Counted from the first letter of the stretch, positions 43,701 through 51,291 are shown. The stretch: 64,000 nucleotides of DNA from Micromonospora zamorensis (GCF_900090275.1 NZ_LT607755.1:434001-498000); one strand, 5' to 3'. Translations and numbers: made by a program. The notes: a model not told the origin generated them from the sequence alone.

Positions 43701-44154
43701 CGCCCTGGCTCAGGCGGCGCTGGCACTTTGGGGCGGCAACTGTTTCACCGGCGCCAAGCAGATCATCTGCACCGATGTGGACACGCCGAATGGTCGCCCG
43801 ATCACGGTTGGCGACTACCTGCTCTATCCGGACTCCCGCAGAATCTTCGACGAACTACTGGAGGACGAGACCGCAGAGCGGGCCAGACTGCGAGCAGCGG
43901 GCGTGGACGCGAGCACCTACGGCCCTGACCTCCTCGAACACGAGGCGCGGCATTCCGACCAGTGGCAATATTTACCGCCGACTCAGTTCCTCACCCTGTA
44001 CTACCTCGGAACAGCTGCCTCCTACCTCCTGACGGGAACCGACGGCGATGGCAACCCCTGGGAGATCGGAGCCAACCCGTACAAGGGCGCATACTGGACA
44101 TACGGCAAGCCAATCATTGACTGGTCCAAGTGTTGGATCATCGTCTGGTGTTAG
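40792..44154 (+). CDS. Secreted ALF-repeat protein with C-terminal HExxH metallopeptidase-like domain (toxin-like)
   Basis: About 1120 residues. Signal peptide (RQLVRRALAAAVVLTV... AHA/DPP), then four ALF repeats (GGPEVARAAELALTGSDADLRAFLDTG type) to about 225. An Ala-rich coiled coil covers about 240-570, four more ALF repeats about 600-780, and a second coil about 785-930. The C-terminal domain (about 960-1120) has HEARH (1050-1054), a possible zinc site, with three Cys after it. ALF repeats are found in actinobacterial polymorphic-toxin-like proteins. TTG 40792 has GGGGGAG 4 bases upstream; ATG 40765 is the alternative. A lipoprotein gene follows after 10 bases. Confidence 0.85.
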   Translation: MRKSFRQLVRRALAAAVVLTVAGGMFAAPAHADPPTPADRQRCVDLLLTGGPEVARAAELALTGSDADLRAFLDTGLVAARAHDDRVQVAQYQAAGGSTLRAAAESALAGSPEDVRAFLDSGYEEPMNIDLRIKLGQVIAVSGPQVKAAGQTALNGSQQDILKFFYLGLDQARTLDDRIRIAQIISAGGPGVREAGQQALNGGTGQDLREFLIAGQHVARARDQEVSSLSLLVSRAKEAGELAAEETEAAKIASAQAVEASRLAKEAAERAKAETQAAQNSAERASRAAARAADAAARAADAARTAVSAARAANNAARLASNAASRAASAATLAGQAASKAFGAAAAAATDANKAEAARQAAATARKVATDARKAADASKAAGNAALAASGAAVSAANAGANAAAAASAAAAAGGQSNVAAAEAARARAAAAAAQRNAAAATRAANEAERFARQSAQAANQAYQAAMDAAAHATAAAAAADDAAAHAGDAATAAAKSTQHAAGALAAANTATAAATQATAVEEAARVADVERLAAQTEYGVQDAKEARLAEQAELAQAADDAAEEARLDAQTRQWLTEAGAPGAPSATVLSSGRLAAARLARTGGQWTQKAAAEALAGSEADLRAFLATGRAVAADEDDRARVRHIGALGKPALLDAAKAALAGDHDDVVQFLGTRNYVGKEQDDRIQIGQLITAGGPTMKTRGQAALNGTEADRHAFLMTGQYAAAEIDDRIKVGQIMSAGGPEVKSAAQVALEGSRAFLKDFLTDGQFRAQRRDLEAVTHVARVRGLVAEAAGYAANARKDAAEAARVAAVARKAAEDAARYAQEAQQAANQAAGYATQALQSAQAAAASAIQAAQSAQIAKAAAASARQSARNAAASAAQANDAAARASSYASAAYDAADRARASALAAGRSADQAAAEASAALAAAVALQRQEAAQSPGGPPEGPRLDQPTGEDPRRLGNQLLGNNALAQAALALWGGNCFTGAKQIICTDVDTPNGRPITVGDYLLYPDSRRIFDELLEDETAERARLRAAGVDASTYGPDLLEHEARHSDQWQYLPPTQFLTLYYLGTAASYLLTGTDGDGNPWEIGANPYKGAYWTYGKPIIDWSKCWIIVWC

Positions 44155-44164
44155 GCGAGAACTG

Positions 44165-44650
44165 TTGACCAGAGCAAGGGTCCGGGCGGTGGGCGTCCTG
44201 GTGACGCTCGCCGCCCTGGCGGGGCTCGCTGCATGCACCCCGGCAGACAAGCCGCTGACTGCGCTACGAGTCGTCAACGGACAGCCGGTTCTGGTGGTGG
44301 CGGAGTGTGCCGTCTTCACGGCGACCAGGATCGCCGTCTTCACCGAAGAGCCCGCGCCGCCCGCGAAATGGGCAATCGAACGTGCAGGCACCGAGCAGCT
44401 TGCGGCGGTGACCCTGTTGCAGCCACCGCCAGGCTGGAATGTGGCCGAGCAGTCACTCGCCGCGTTCGAGCCCGACATCGAGTATGCGGTCACCGCCCAC
44501 GGCGATCAGAACGATGCTGATTCCATTGATTTCACCCTGGCCGAGGTGACCGGGCTCGGGCCGGATCAGGTTCTCGTCAGCGATGGCGGCACGAAGCGGA
44601 AGGCGGTCACCGAGACCGCCTTCCGTGATCGGGCGAAGAAGGCCTGCTGA
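44165..44650 (+). CDS. Small lipoprotein, candidate immunity partner of the ALF protein
   Basis: 161 residues. A basic start and hydrophobic stretch end in a lipobox (GLAAC, Cys at about 24), so the protein would be anchored to the outer face of the membrane. The remaining 135 residues show no known family. It begins 10 bases after the ALF gene stop, on the same strand, and so is almost certainly co-transcribed and perhaps coupled. An exported protein next to a secreted toxin-like protein fits an immunity role; this is inference from position. TTG 44165 is chosen with GGCGAG upstream. Confidence 0.7.
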   Translation: MTRARVRAVGVLVTLAALAGLAACTPADKPLTALRVVNGQPVLVVAECAVFTATRIAVFTEEPAPPAKWAIERAGTEQLAAVTLLQPPPGWNVAEQSLAAFEPDIEYAVTAHGDQNDADSIDFTLAEVTGLGPDQVLVSDGGTKRKAVTETAFRDRAKKAC

Positions 44651-44660
44651 CGCCGTTGGG

Positions 44661-45179
44661 TCAGGAAACGTCAGGGAAGCCGTAGCGCAGGGCGTGCTCC
44701 GGGTCGGCGGGGTCGATCTGGCGCACGCCCGCGTCGGCGAGGCGCTTGTTGACCTCGTCGAGCTGCTCGCGAACCAGTCGGGCCTCATCCTCGGTGACCC
44801 GTCCCCGGTGCGGCTTGCCGGCGTGCTCCAGCGTGCCGTAGTCGATCTTCTCGGTGCTCTTGCGGGCCTTGGGCGGGCGGACCCGCTCGGCGGTCTTCAA
44901 CAGCTGCGCCATCGGCACGTCGGTGGCCATCGCGTCGAACTCGCTGGCGGTCAACACCACCCGGCGGGGCTCGCCGCCGCCGTGCCGGTCGTGGATCTCC
45001 ACCACCGCCACGTCCAGGGCGGCGTCGTCGAGGTTCTCCACCTCGGTCGGGGTGGCGTCCAACTGCACGGGCCCGGCGACCAGGTCCGGGTGCTCCAGCA
45101 CGACGACGCGGACCACCTCGTCGTCCTGCTGTAGGACCGTGCCGCTGAAGTCGGAGACGTGGATCGTCTTCTTGCCCAT
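44661..45179 (-). CDS. Conserved hypothetical protein
   Basis: 172 residues, soluble, no signal peptide. The N-terminal half is beta-rich (KKTIHVSDFSGTVL, VVRVVVLEHPDLVAGPVQLDA); the C-terminal half is charged and helical (RGRVTEDEARLVREQLDEVNKRLADAG, DPEHALRYGF). The basic segment VRPPKARKSTEKIDYG in the middle could contact nucleic acid. No family is recognised. ATG 45179 has AGGAGAAG 8 bases upstream. It is convergent with the lipoprotein gene, with 10 bases between the stops. Confidence 0.75.
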   Translation of the reverse strand: MGKKTIHVSDFSGTVLQQDDEVVRVVVLEHPDLVAGPVQLDATPTEVENLDDAALDVAVVEIHDRHGGGEPRRVVLTASEFDAMATDVPMAQLLKTAERVRPPKARKSTEKIDYGTLEHAGKPHRGRVTEDEARLVREQLDEVNKRLADAGVRQIDPADPEHALRYGFPDVS

Positions 45180-45312
45180 GCGCGGAGCTTCTCCTGTCGT
45201 TGGCCGGATGGCGGACCACAAGAAATTACCCGACAGGTGTGCGAAAGCCCTCGCTGGACCTCCCCGGTGTGTCGCCGTCGGGTTGAACTCGTCAGCGGCC
45301 CTTCGACCGGTG

Positions 45313-45507
45313 TCAGTGGTTGTTCAGGCGGTGCCTGCCGGAGCTGCCGACGGACAGCTTGTTCAGCCTGGACCAGGAGAGGGTGCCGCGGCCAATCGCC
45401 CGGGGGTTCCGGTAGCGCGGCTGGGGCGGGACGCCGCCAACGCTCTCCGCTGCCTGCCAGAGTCGCTCGGGGTCCTGCTGGTAGTGGTCGTTCGGCTGAA
45501 TCGGCAT
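45313..45507 (-). CDS. Small hypothetical protein (64 residues)
   Basis: A short frame of 64 codons with strong third-position GC, starting ATG 45507 and ending TGA at 45313. It is polar, rich in Arg, Asn, Pro and Ser, and ends RHRLNNH; no signal peptide or Cys. The 60 bases upstream are AT-rich compared with surroundings (CAAATAAAGG, ATACATATGA on the plus strand), as expected for a promoter. It lies 133 bases upstream of the hypothetical gene at 44661-45179 on the same strand. Codon bias supports it; function unknown. Confidence 0.5.
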   Translation of the reverse strand: MPIQPNDHYQQDPERLWQAAESVGGVPPQPRYRNPRAIGRGTLSWSRLNKLSVGSSGRHRLNNH

Positions 45508-45678
45508 GCGCCTACCGTCCCAAATAAAGGTGTCCAGGTATGGAAATACATATGACGGTCGATAGGTGAGGTTGGTTCCCCGGCGTTCGTCCGGCTCCGG
45601 CCCTGACGGTTCGTCCGCCCGGCCCGGCCGCCCGGCGTACGGTGATCCACGACGGCCGGGGTGACGGGGGAGGTCTGC

Positions 45679-46341
45679 ATGCTCGACCGGCGGCTCCAGC
45701 TGCACCTGGCCACCTGGCTCGGCCAGTGGCCGGCCGGGCCGGGGCTGCACGTGGTCGCCTCGCATCGGCGGACCAGGCCGGCCTGGGACGGCCGACTGCG
45801 CCCCGCGCTCGCCGTGGACACCGGGCGGAGCGCAGTGCTCTCCGTGGCGCCGGATCGGGTGGCGGCGATCCGCTCGCTGGTCCGGCGTACACCGGATCGG
45901 CTGCTCGCCGCGCTGCCGGAGGCCGTCGGGCTGCCCGACTGGTGCGTGCACGACGGCCCCTTCCGGTGGAGCGTGGCCCCCGCGCCGCTTCCCGACGTGG
46001 GGGAGTGGACCGAGCCGACGGCTCCCGGGTTGCCGCCCTGGCTGCGGCTCTTCGACCGGCAGGTGCTGGTGGTCCGTGACCCGGACGGCAGCTACCTGGC
46101 CGGTGCCGGGATCAAACGGCATGACGCGTACGGGCACGAGTTGGCCATCGGCACCGCGCCTGCTGCCCGGGGTCGCGGCCTCGCCCGCCGACTCGTGGCG
46201 CAGGCGGCGCGGCGGGTCCTCGACGAGGGGGCGGTGCCGACGTACCTGCACGAGCGGGACAATCAGGCCTCCGCCCGGGTCGCTGACGCGGCCGGTTTCC
46301 CGGACCGGGGCTGGCGCGCCTACGGGGTCTATCCGCGCTGA
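45679..46341 (+). CDS. GNAT-family N-acetyltransferase
   Basis: 220 residues. The C-terminal part carries the acetyl-CoA-binding pattern ELAIGTAPAARGRGLARRLVAQAARRVLDEG (motif R-G-x-G-L-A) followed by YLHERDNQASARVADAAGF, typical of the GNAT fold. The N-terminal 100 residues are specific to this protein and may bind substrate. ATG 45679 is preferred over GTG 45661 because GGGGGAGG lies 5 bases upstream of it. Substrate unknown. Confidence 0.88.
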   Translation: MLDRRLQLHLATWLGQWPAGPGLHVVASHRRTRPAWDGRLRPALAVDTGRSAVLSVAPDRVAAIRSLVRRTPDRLLAALPEAVGLPDWCVHDGPFRWSVAPAPLPDVGEWTEPTAPGLPPWLRLFDRQVLVVRDPDGSYLAGAGIKRHDAYGHELAIGTAPAARGRGLARRLVAQAARRVLDEGAVPTYLHERDNQASARVADAAGFPDRGWRAYGVYPR

Positions 46342-46354
46342 GCTCACAACGGGC

Positions 46355-46390
46355 GCGGACCGTGGACCCCGGGCCGGATCCACGGTCCGC
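46355..46390. terminator. Hairpin terminator after the GNAT gene
   Basis: Perfect 12-bp stem (46355-46366 with 46379-46390) with a 12-base loop, 13 bases after the stop. Confidence 0.72.
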
Positions 46391-46561
46391 AACCTCCCCC
46401 CAGGCCCCGGTTCCGGGTGTGCCGGTCGCGCTCTGCGCGGGCCGGGACATGTCGATCACGCTACGTATCGATCAGGCGCTCGGCAAGGGGTGAGCTGTCG
46501 GTTCGGAGTGTCGAAAAGCGGACTTGACCTGCTTATTCGCGGTCGAGCGGTGCCGGCCGGC

Positions 46562-47260
46562 TCAGTGACGGAGCGTGCGAATCAGCTCGAGCACCTGTCG
46601 GGTCACCGGCCGCAGGACCCGGAGCCGGGACAGCGCCACGAGCCGGTCGACCAGTGGTACGGCTCCGTCGATCAGCTGGCGGGTCTTGGCCTGGCCCGGC
46701 GATCGGTCGTGCACCCAGTAGAGGATCACGCCCATGTACGCGAGCCAGAGCAGCTCGGGCAGCTGTGGGCGCAGCTCGGCGTCGACCTTGGCCGTCGAGC
46801 CCGTCAACACCTCGCCGAAGAGGTCGATGGCCGCCTCTCGGGGGCCGGAGGACTCCGCCGAGAAGGGGCTCAACGGGGAGGTGGGCTCCGCCGCCGTCTT
46901 GAAGAAGGTCGCCGCGAATTCGTGCGAGGGCGTCAACACGTCGATCCCCGCGTGCAGCACTCCGGCGAGCCGCGGACCGAACGCCTCCTCCCGGTCGAGC
47001 ACGGGCTGCGCGGCGGCCCGGTGCTCGACCTGGGACTGGGCGTAGAACTCCTGGATCAGGTGGTCCTTGGAACCGAAGTAGTAGTAGGCGTTGCCGACCG
47101 CCACGCCGGCCTCCTGCGCGATCGCCCGCATGGTGGTCTGGGCGTAGCCGCGTTCGCGGAACAGCCGCATCGCGGTGTCCCGGATCAGCTGCCGGGTCTG
47201 CTCGCCTCGGGCGGTGGCAGGGTCACCCGCAGTGGTCGTCTGCGCAGGCTGCTCGGTCAT
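46562..47260 (-). CDS. TetR-family transcriptional regulator
   Basis: 232 residues. The N-terminal helix-turn-helix (about 20-70) reads RQLIRDTAMRLFRERGYAQTTMRAIAQEAGVAVGNAYYYFGSKDHLI, a clear TetR domain; the rest is an all-helical ligand domain. It is the last gene of a three-gene unit behind a membrane protein and a DCC protein. ATG 47260 lies inside the end of the DCC gene, a 38-base overlap. Paired palindromes at 48270-48326 before the first gene of the unit are probable binding sites, which would make the operon autoregulated. Confidence 0.92.
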   Translation of the reverse strand: MTEQPAQTTTAGDPATARGEQTRQLIRDTAMRLFRERGYAQTTMRAIAQEAGVAVGNAYYYFGSKDHLIQEFYAQSQVEHRAAAQPVLDREEAFGPRLAGVLHAGIDVLTPSHEFAATFFKTAAEPTSPLSPFSAESSGPREAAIDLFGEVLTGSTAKVDAELRPQLPELLWLAYMGVILYWVHDRSPGQAKTRQLIDGAVPLVDRLVALSRLRVLRPVTRQVLELIRTLRH

Positions 47261-47717
47261 CGGGGCCACCGTATCCCGCCGTTTCGTCGATCGGCTCGGC
47301 CGACGGGTCGCGGATCCGTTCCCGGATCGCCGAGGCGGCGGCCACCGTCTGCCGGGCGAGGGGCAGCAGGGCCGGCCGGGCCAGCCGCTCGGCCATGGGC
47401 CGATGGTCGGCCAGTGCCCAGAGGCAGGCGAACCAGGCGCCGTCGCCCGCGTACACCTCGCCGGTGTCGGCGATCACGGTGAGGTCGCGCAGCGTCGCGT
47501 CGTGGTCCAGGCCGGGGAAGCGCCGCCGGGCCTCGGCGGACCCGGCCGGCACGAACTCCAGGGGTACGAGTTGGGCGCGGGACGACAACCAGCGGCGGGC
47601 GGCCCGGCAGAGCGGGCAGGCCGCATCGAACAGGACGGTGAACCCCCGCATCCCACCGCCGACGTGAGCGGTGGGGTCCGGGAGCCGGCCGACGCCATCG
47701 GTCGGGGGCATGGTCAT
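47223..47717 (-). CDS. DCC-family (DUF393) thiol-disulfide oxidoreductase-like protein
   Basis: 164 residues. The DCC motif is FDAACPLCRAA with Cys34 and Cys37 (D-x-x-C-P-x-C), followed by the usual VPLEFVPAG and VYAGDGAWFACLWAL. The family has a thioredoxin-like fold and is thought to work as a membrane-associated redox protein. The ATG at 47717 overlaps the stop of the preceding gene (ATGA), and the 3' end overlaps the TetR start, so all three genes form one tightly coupled operon. Confidence 0.88.
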   Translation of the reverse strand: MTMPPTDGVGRLPDPTAHVGGGMRGFTVLFDAACPLCRAARRWLSSRAQLVPLEFVPAGSAEARRRFPGLDHDATLRDLTVIADTGEVYAGDGAWFACLWALADHRPMAERLARPALLPLARQTVAAASAIRERIRDPSAEPIDETAGYGGPDDRAACADDHCG

Positions 47718-48256
47718 CGGGTCGGCGGGTTGCTCGTCGGTCCGGTGCCCGGCTGCGGTCCGCCCGGCCGCGGACCGGTTGGCTGGGGTCCTACCGGGTA
47801 CGCGCCGGTCGGGTGGGGTCCTGCCGGGTACGCGCCGACCAGCTGCGCCCCGGGTTGGATGGGGGGCATGGGGAGTCGACCGATCGGGGCCAGCGGGGGG
47901 TGGGTGGCGAGCTGGCGGAGTCGGCTCCGGCGGTAACGGCCGAGTGCGAAGACGTTGAAGAAGTGCAGCGCGCCGAGCACCAGCAGCACCAAGCCGATCT
48001 TGAGAGACAACTCCTCCATGGCCTGGCTGGTCGATTCCACCGGGTCGGGGTGCTTCATCGCCACCGTGACGTAGCCGAGGTTGAGCAGATAGAAGCCGAC
48101 CACCAGGAGACTGTTGACCGCTCGGGCGAGCCGTTCCTCGGCGAACACCTCCTCCAGAAAGACCTGCCCGTTGCGGGACAGTGCTCGAGCCACCCAGATG
48201 GTCAGGCCGACGCTGACCGCGAGGTAGATCACGTACATCCAGACCTTGATGTCCAT
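47714..48256 (-). CDS. Hypothetical membrane protein with proline/glycine-rich tail
   Basis: 180 residues. Three hydrophobic helices (about 5-25, 44-66, 83-106) are followed by a cytoplasmic tail of PxGPxPTG-like repeats (GPHPTGAYPVGPQPTG). No family is recognised. ATG 48256 has AGAAGGG 8 bases upstream; an upstream TTG at 48283 falls inside the operator palindrome and is unlikely to be the start. It leads the operon with the DCC and TetR genes and is probably repressed by that TetR. Confidence 0.8.
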   Translation of the reverse strand: MDIKVWMYVIYLAVSVGLTIWVARALSRNGQVFLEEVFAEERLARAVNSLLVVGFYLLNLGYVTVAMKHPDPVESTSQAMEELSLKIGLVLLVLGALHFFNVFALGRYRRSRLRQLATHPPLAPIGRLPMPPIQPGAQLVGAYPAGPHPTGAYPVGPQPTGPRPGGPQPGTGPTSNPPTR

Positions 48257-48269
48257 GTGGACGCCCTTC

Positions 48270-48326
48270 TTGAACGTGTTCAACTACCAACGCCGTCAGC
48301 CTAGGGCACATATTGAACATGTTCAA
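48270..48326. promoter_or_regulatory. Two 14-bp palindromes, probable TetR operators
   Basis: TTGAACGTGTTCAA (48270-48283) and TTGAACATGTTCAA (48313-48326) differ at one central base and have centres 43 bases apart (about four helical turns). They lie just upstream of the membrane protein/DCC/TetR operon, overlapping its promoter and 5' end. Confidence 0.78.
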
Positions 48327-48379
48327 GAAAAGGCGACCAGTGACTGTGGACACTGAGGCGGACGCTGCGGCGCGCCGAC

Positions 48380-48404
48380 CCGGCCGGGCCTGGAGCCCGG
48401 CCGG
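48380..48404 (-). terminator. Hairpin terminator of the NagZ-like gene
   Basis: Perfect 10-bp stem (48380-48389 with 48395-48404), loop CTGGA, just past the minus-strand stop at 48418. Confidence 0.72.
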
Positions 48405-48417
48405 AAGACGCCATGGC

Positions 48418-49872
48418 CTAGCCGGTCAGACCGAGCGCCTCGGCCGCCGCCCGACCGTTGGCGTGGCTCGCGCCGTACGTGGTGACGAAGGCGCGTACGC
48501 CCTGCGGGCGCCACTGTGCCGGCCACCCCATCTCCACCACGGTCACCGGATGCTGGGCGGCCAGGCCGGCGATCAGCTCGGGACCGCCGGGCAGCCGGTG
48601 CAGGTGCCGCCCGACCAGCACGATGGGCCGGTCCCCGGCAAGCTCGCCCAGCCTCGACGGGTCGGTCTCGGTGGCGATCACCCGCAGCTCCTGCACCCCG
48701 CTCAGGTGTGGACCGAGACCCCACGGCACCCGACCCTCGGCGATCGTCGACTCGGTGTGCAGTTGCACCACCAGTGCTCGGTCCAGGCCGTTGAGCACGC
48801 CGTCCACCCGGACCGCGCGGCGTGCTGCCGCGTACCCCAGCTCGGTGTCGCTGGCGGCCGTCGACCCGACGGCGGCCCGGGTCCAGGCGGCGAGGTCGGC
48901 GGCCCGGCCGGCTGCCTCCTCGACCCGTGTGGTCGCCAACCGGCCGTCGGTGAGGGCGTCGACGATCTCGGCGGCGACCCGCTCGACGAGCTGGGCGTCG
49001 ACCTTCGCGCCGATGCAGAGCAGGTCGGCGCCGGCGGCCAGGGCCCGGACCGCGGCCGGCCCGACGCCGCCGGCAGCCACCGCGGCGCCCTTCATCTCCA
49101 GGGCGTCGGTGATGACGGTGCCGGTGAAGCCGTACTCGGCGCGGAGCAGGTCGACCAGGACGGCCCGGCTGAAGGTGGCCGGGTCGGTGCCGGTCAGTGC
49201 GGGCACCCGGATGTGCGCGGTCATCACCGCGCGGGCCCCGGCGGCGACGACCGCCGCGAACGGCGGCAGGTCCCGCTGCCGCAGCAGGGCCAGCGGGGCG
49301 TCCACGGTGGGCAGCTCGTGGTGGGAGTCGGTGACGGTGGCACCGTGCCCGGGGAAGTGCTTTGCGCAGGCGGCGACGCCGGCGGCCTGCAACCCGGTCA
49401 CGGCGGCGGCCGAGTGGGCGGCCACCCGCACCGGGTCCGCCCCGAAGGACCGGGTGCCGATCACCGGGTTGTCGTCGGCGGTGTTGACGTCCACCGTCGG
49501 GGCGAGGTTGACGGTGATGCCGAGCGCGGCCAGCTCGGCGCCGATCGACTGGTAGACCCGTCGGGTGAGCGCCACGTCGCCGATCGCGCCGAGGGCGGCG
49601 TTGCCGGGGTACGGGCTGCCGGTGGCGTGTGCCAGCCGGGTCACGTCGCCGCCCTCCTCGTCGATGGCGATCAGCGCGTCCGGCCGGCCGGCGCGCAGCG
49701 CGGCGGTGCTCGCCGCGACCTGCGCGGGGTCGTGCACGTTGGTGCCGAACAGCGTGTGTCCGGCCAGCCCGTCGGCCAGCAGGTCGACCGCCCAGTCCGG
49801 CGGGGCAGGCCCCGGGTACGCGGCCAGCAGCGTGCCGAGCGCCAGCCGGCGCAGTCCTGGATCCAGCCCCAC
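48418..49872 (-). CDS. GH3 beta-N-acetylhexosaminidase (NagZ-like)
   Basis: 484 residues, no signal peptide. The GH3 TIM barrel shows IDEEGGDVTRL (71-80), KHFPGHG (171-177), DSHHELP (182-188, the Asp-His dyad characteristic of NagZ) and the nucleophile Asp256 (VITDALEMKG). A second domain (about 350-484) is present, unlike short Gram-negative NagZ. It would release N-acetylglucosamine from chitin or muropeptide fragments in the cytoplasm. GTG 49872 follows GGGGGAGATCAC. It is divergent from a ROK regulator, which probably controls it. Confidence 0.9.
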   Translation of the reverse strand: MGLDPGLRRLALGTLLAAYPGPAPPDWAVDLLADGLAGHTLFGTNVHDPAQVAASTAALRAGRPDALIAIDEEGGDVTRLAHATGSPYPGNAALGAIGDVALTRRVYQSIGAELAALGITVNLAPTVDVNTADDNPVIGTRSFGADPVRVAAHSAAAVTGLQAAGVAACAKHFPGHGATVTDSHHELPTVDAPLALLRQRDLPPFAAVVAAGARAVMTAHIRVPALTGTDPATFSRAVLVDLLRAEYGFTGTVITDALEMKGAAVAAGGVGPAAVRALAAGADLLCIGAKVDAQLVERVAAEIVDALTDGRLATTRVEEAAGRAADLAAWTRAAVGSTAASDTELGYAAARRAVRVDGVLNGLDRALVVQLHTESTIAEGRVPWGLGPHLSGVQELRVIATETDPSRLGELAGDRPIVLVGRHLHRLPGGPELIAGLAAQHPVTVVEMGWPAQWRPQGVRAFVTTYGASHANGRAAAEALGLTG

Positions 49873-50007
49873 GTGATCTCCCCCTTCGGTGCCCGGCGGG
49901 TACGGAACGTCGTACCGGTGGGGGTGTTCGCCCTGCCGAGTCGGCCGAGCGCCCCACCTTCGGGTGGCCGTTACGCTACGGCTACCCGTTCGCAGGTCGG
50001 TTTACAG

Positions 50008-50024
50008 TTAGCAAAGTTTACTAA
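50008..50024. promoter_or_regulatory. ROK-type operator TTAG-n-AAA-n-TTT-n-CTAA
   Basis: TTAGCAAAGTTTACTAA is palindromic except for two positions, AT-rich in a GC-rich background, and resembles operators of ROK/XylR-type repressors (GTTAG...CTAAC). It lies 17 bases upstream of the ROK start codon and 136 bases from the GH3 start. Confidence 0.68.
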
Positions 50025-50040
50025 AACTAGAGGACGTGTC

Positions 50041-51216
50041 ATGAGTGCGACCCGGCTACCCGGCACCCCCCGCCTGTTGCGGGCGCTCAACGACCGTGCC
50101 GCGCTGGAACTGCTCCTCGAACGCGGTCCGCTGACCCGGGCCCGGCTCGGCGAGCTGACCGGGCTGTCCAAGGTCACCGCCTCCCAGCTGGTCGAGCGGC
50201 TGGAGGAACGCGGCCTCGTCGCCCGGGTCGGCGAGCAGGCCGGCGGGAGGGGGCCGAACGCCCAGCTCTACGCCGTCCGTCCGAGCAGCGCGCACGTGGT
50301 CGGCGTCGACGTCGGACCGGATCGGGTGGTTGCCGCCTGCGCCGACATCACCGGCGCCGTCATCGGCCGGGTGGAGCAGTCGACCAGGGACACCGACGAC
50401 CCGGTGGGCGTGGTGCACAACGCCGTGGTGCAGGCCGCCAGCAGTGCCCAGGCGCAGCTGAGCAGCGTACGGCGGATCGTGCTCGGCACGCCGGGCCTGG
50501 TCGATCCCGGCACCGGCGACATCACCTTCGCCTTCAACCTGCCGCGCTGGCACAGCGGCCTGCTCGCCGCGCTGCGCGACGACCTGGACACCCCGGTGGT
50601 CTTCGAGAACGACGTCAACCTGGCCGCGGTGGCCGAGGCGCAGTCCGGCGCCGCTCAGGGCCTGGCGGATTTCGTGCTGGTCTGGGTGGGAGCCGGTGTC
50701 GGCCTGGCGATCATGCTGGGCGGCCGGCTGCACCACGGCAGCAGCGGTGCGGCCGGTGAGATCGGCTACCTGCCGGTGCCCGGCGCGCCCATTCCGCGCG
50801 ACGTCTCCCGTCGGGCCAAGCCGGCCTTCCAGCAGTTGGTCGGCGCGGACTCGGTGCGCGCGGTGGCCCGTGAGCACGGGTACCCGGACGCCGACGCCGC
50901 CGAGGCGGTCCGCGCGGCCGTCGCGGCCGGCGCCGACGGCGGCCCGATGCTCGACGAGTTGGCCCGCCGGCTCGCGCTCGGTGTGGCCAGCACCTGCGTG
51001 GTGCTCGACCCGCCGCTGGTCGTGCTTGCCGGCGAGGTGGGTCAGGCCGGCGGCGCCGCGCTCGCCGACCGGGTGCAGCACGAGGTCGCGGCGATCACCC
51101 TGGTGCAACCTCGGGTGGTGCCGACCGGGCTGACCGAGGAGCCGATCCTGCGCGGCGCGCTGCGCACCGCGCTGGACGCCGTGCGCGACGAGGTGTTCGG
51201 CTCCACCGTCGGCTGA
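50041..51216 (+). CDS. ROK-family transcriptional regulator
   Basis: 391 residues. The winged helix (about 10-75: LLERGPLTRARLGELTGLSKVTASQLVERLEERGLVARVG) is followed by the ROK domain (VVGVDVGPDRVVAACADITG, GTPGLVDPGTG, VFENDVNLAAVAE, GAAGEIGYL). The Cys-rich zinc motif of many ROK proteins (CxCGxxGC) is missing: after EIGYLPVPG no cysteines follow. It probably senses a sugar such as N-acetylglucosamine and represses the divergent GH3 gene and itself. GAGG precedes ATG 50041. Confidence 0.92.
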   Translation: MSATRLPGTPRLLRALNDRAALELLLERGPLTRARLGELTGLSKVTASQLVERLEERGLVARVGEQAGGRGPNAQLYAVRPSSAHVVGVDVGPDRVVAACADITGAVIGRVEQSTRDTDDPVGVVHNAVVQAASSAQAQLSSVRRIVLGTPGLVDPGTGDITFAFNLPRWHSGLLAALRDDLDTPVVFENDVNLAAVAEAQSGAAQGLADFVLVWVGAGVGLAIMLGGRLHHGSSGAAGEIGYLPVPGAPIPRDVSRRAKPAFQQLVGADSVRAVAREHGYPDADAAEAVRAAVAAGADGGPMLDELARRLALGVASTCVVLDPPLVVLAGEVGQAGGAALADRVQHEVAAITLVQPRVVPTGLTEEPILRGALRTALDAVRDEVFGSTVG

Positions 51217-51291
51217 GCCCGCTGCGGCGGTCACGTGAAGAAATATTTCACCGCCGGTCGGCCTGCTGCAAGCCCTTGCCGTCGACGCCCT

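Noticed and set aside
46449..46471. Direct repeat TCGATCA-N9-TCGATCA between convergent genes
   Set aside because: Short, not near any promoter, likely chance.
48313..50040. Plus-strand extension of the ROK frame to 967 codons, starting inside the second TTGAAC palindrome
   Set aside because: Antisense to the NagZ-like gene; the ROK protein clearly begins at 50041 with a ribosome binding site and helix-turn-helix.
51235..51251. AT-rich GTGAA-N7-TTCAC repeat after the ROK gene
   Set aside because: Lies downstream of ROK and between convergent genes; too small a stem for a terminator and no gene starts nearby.
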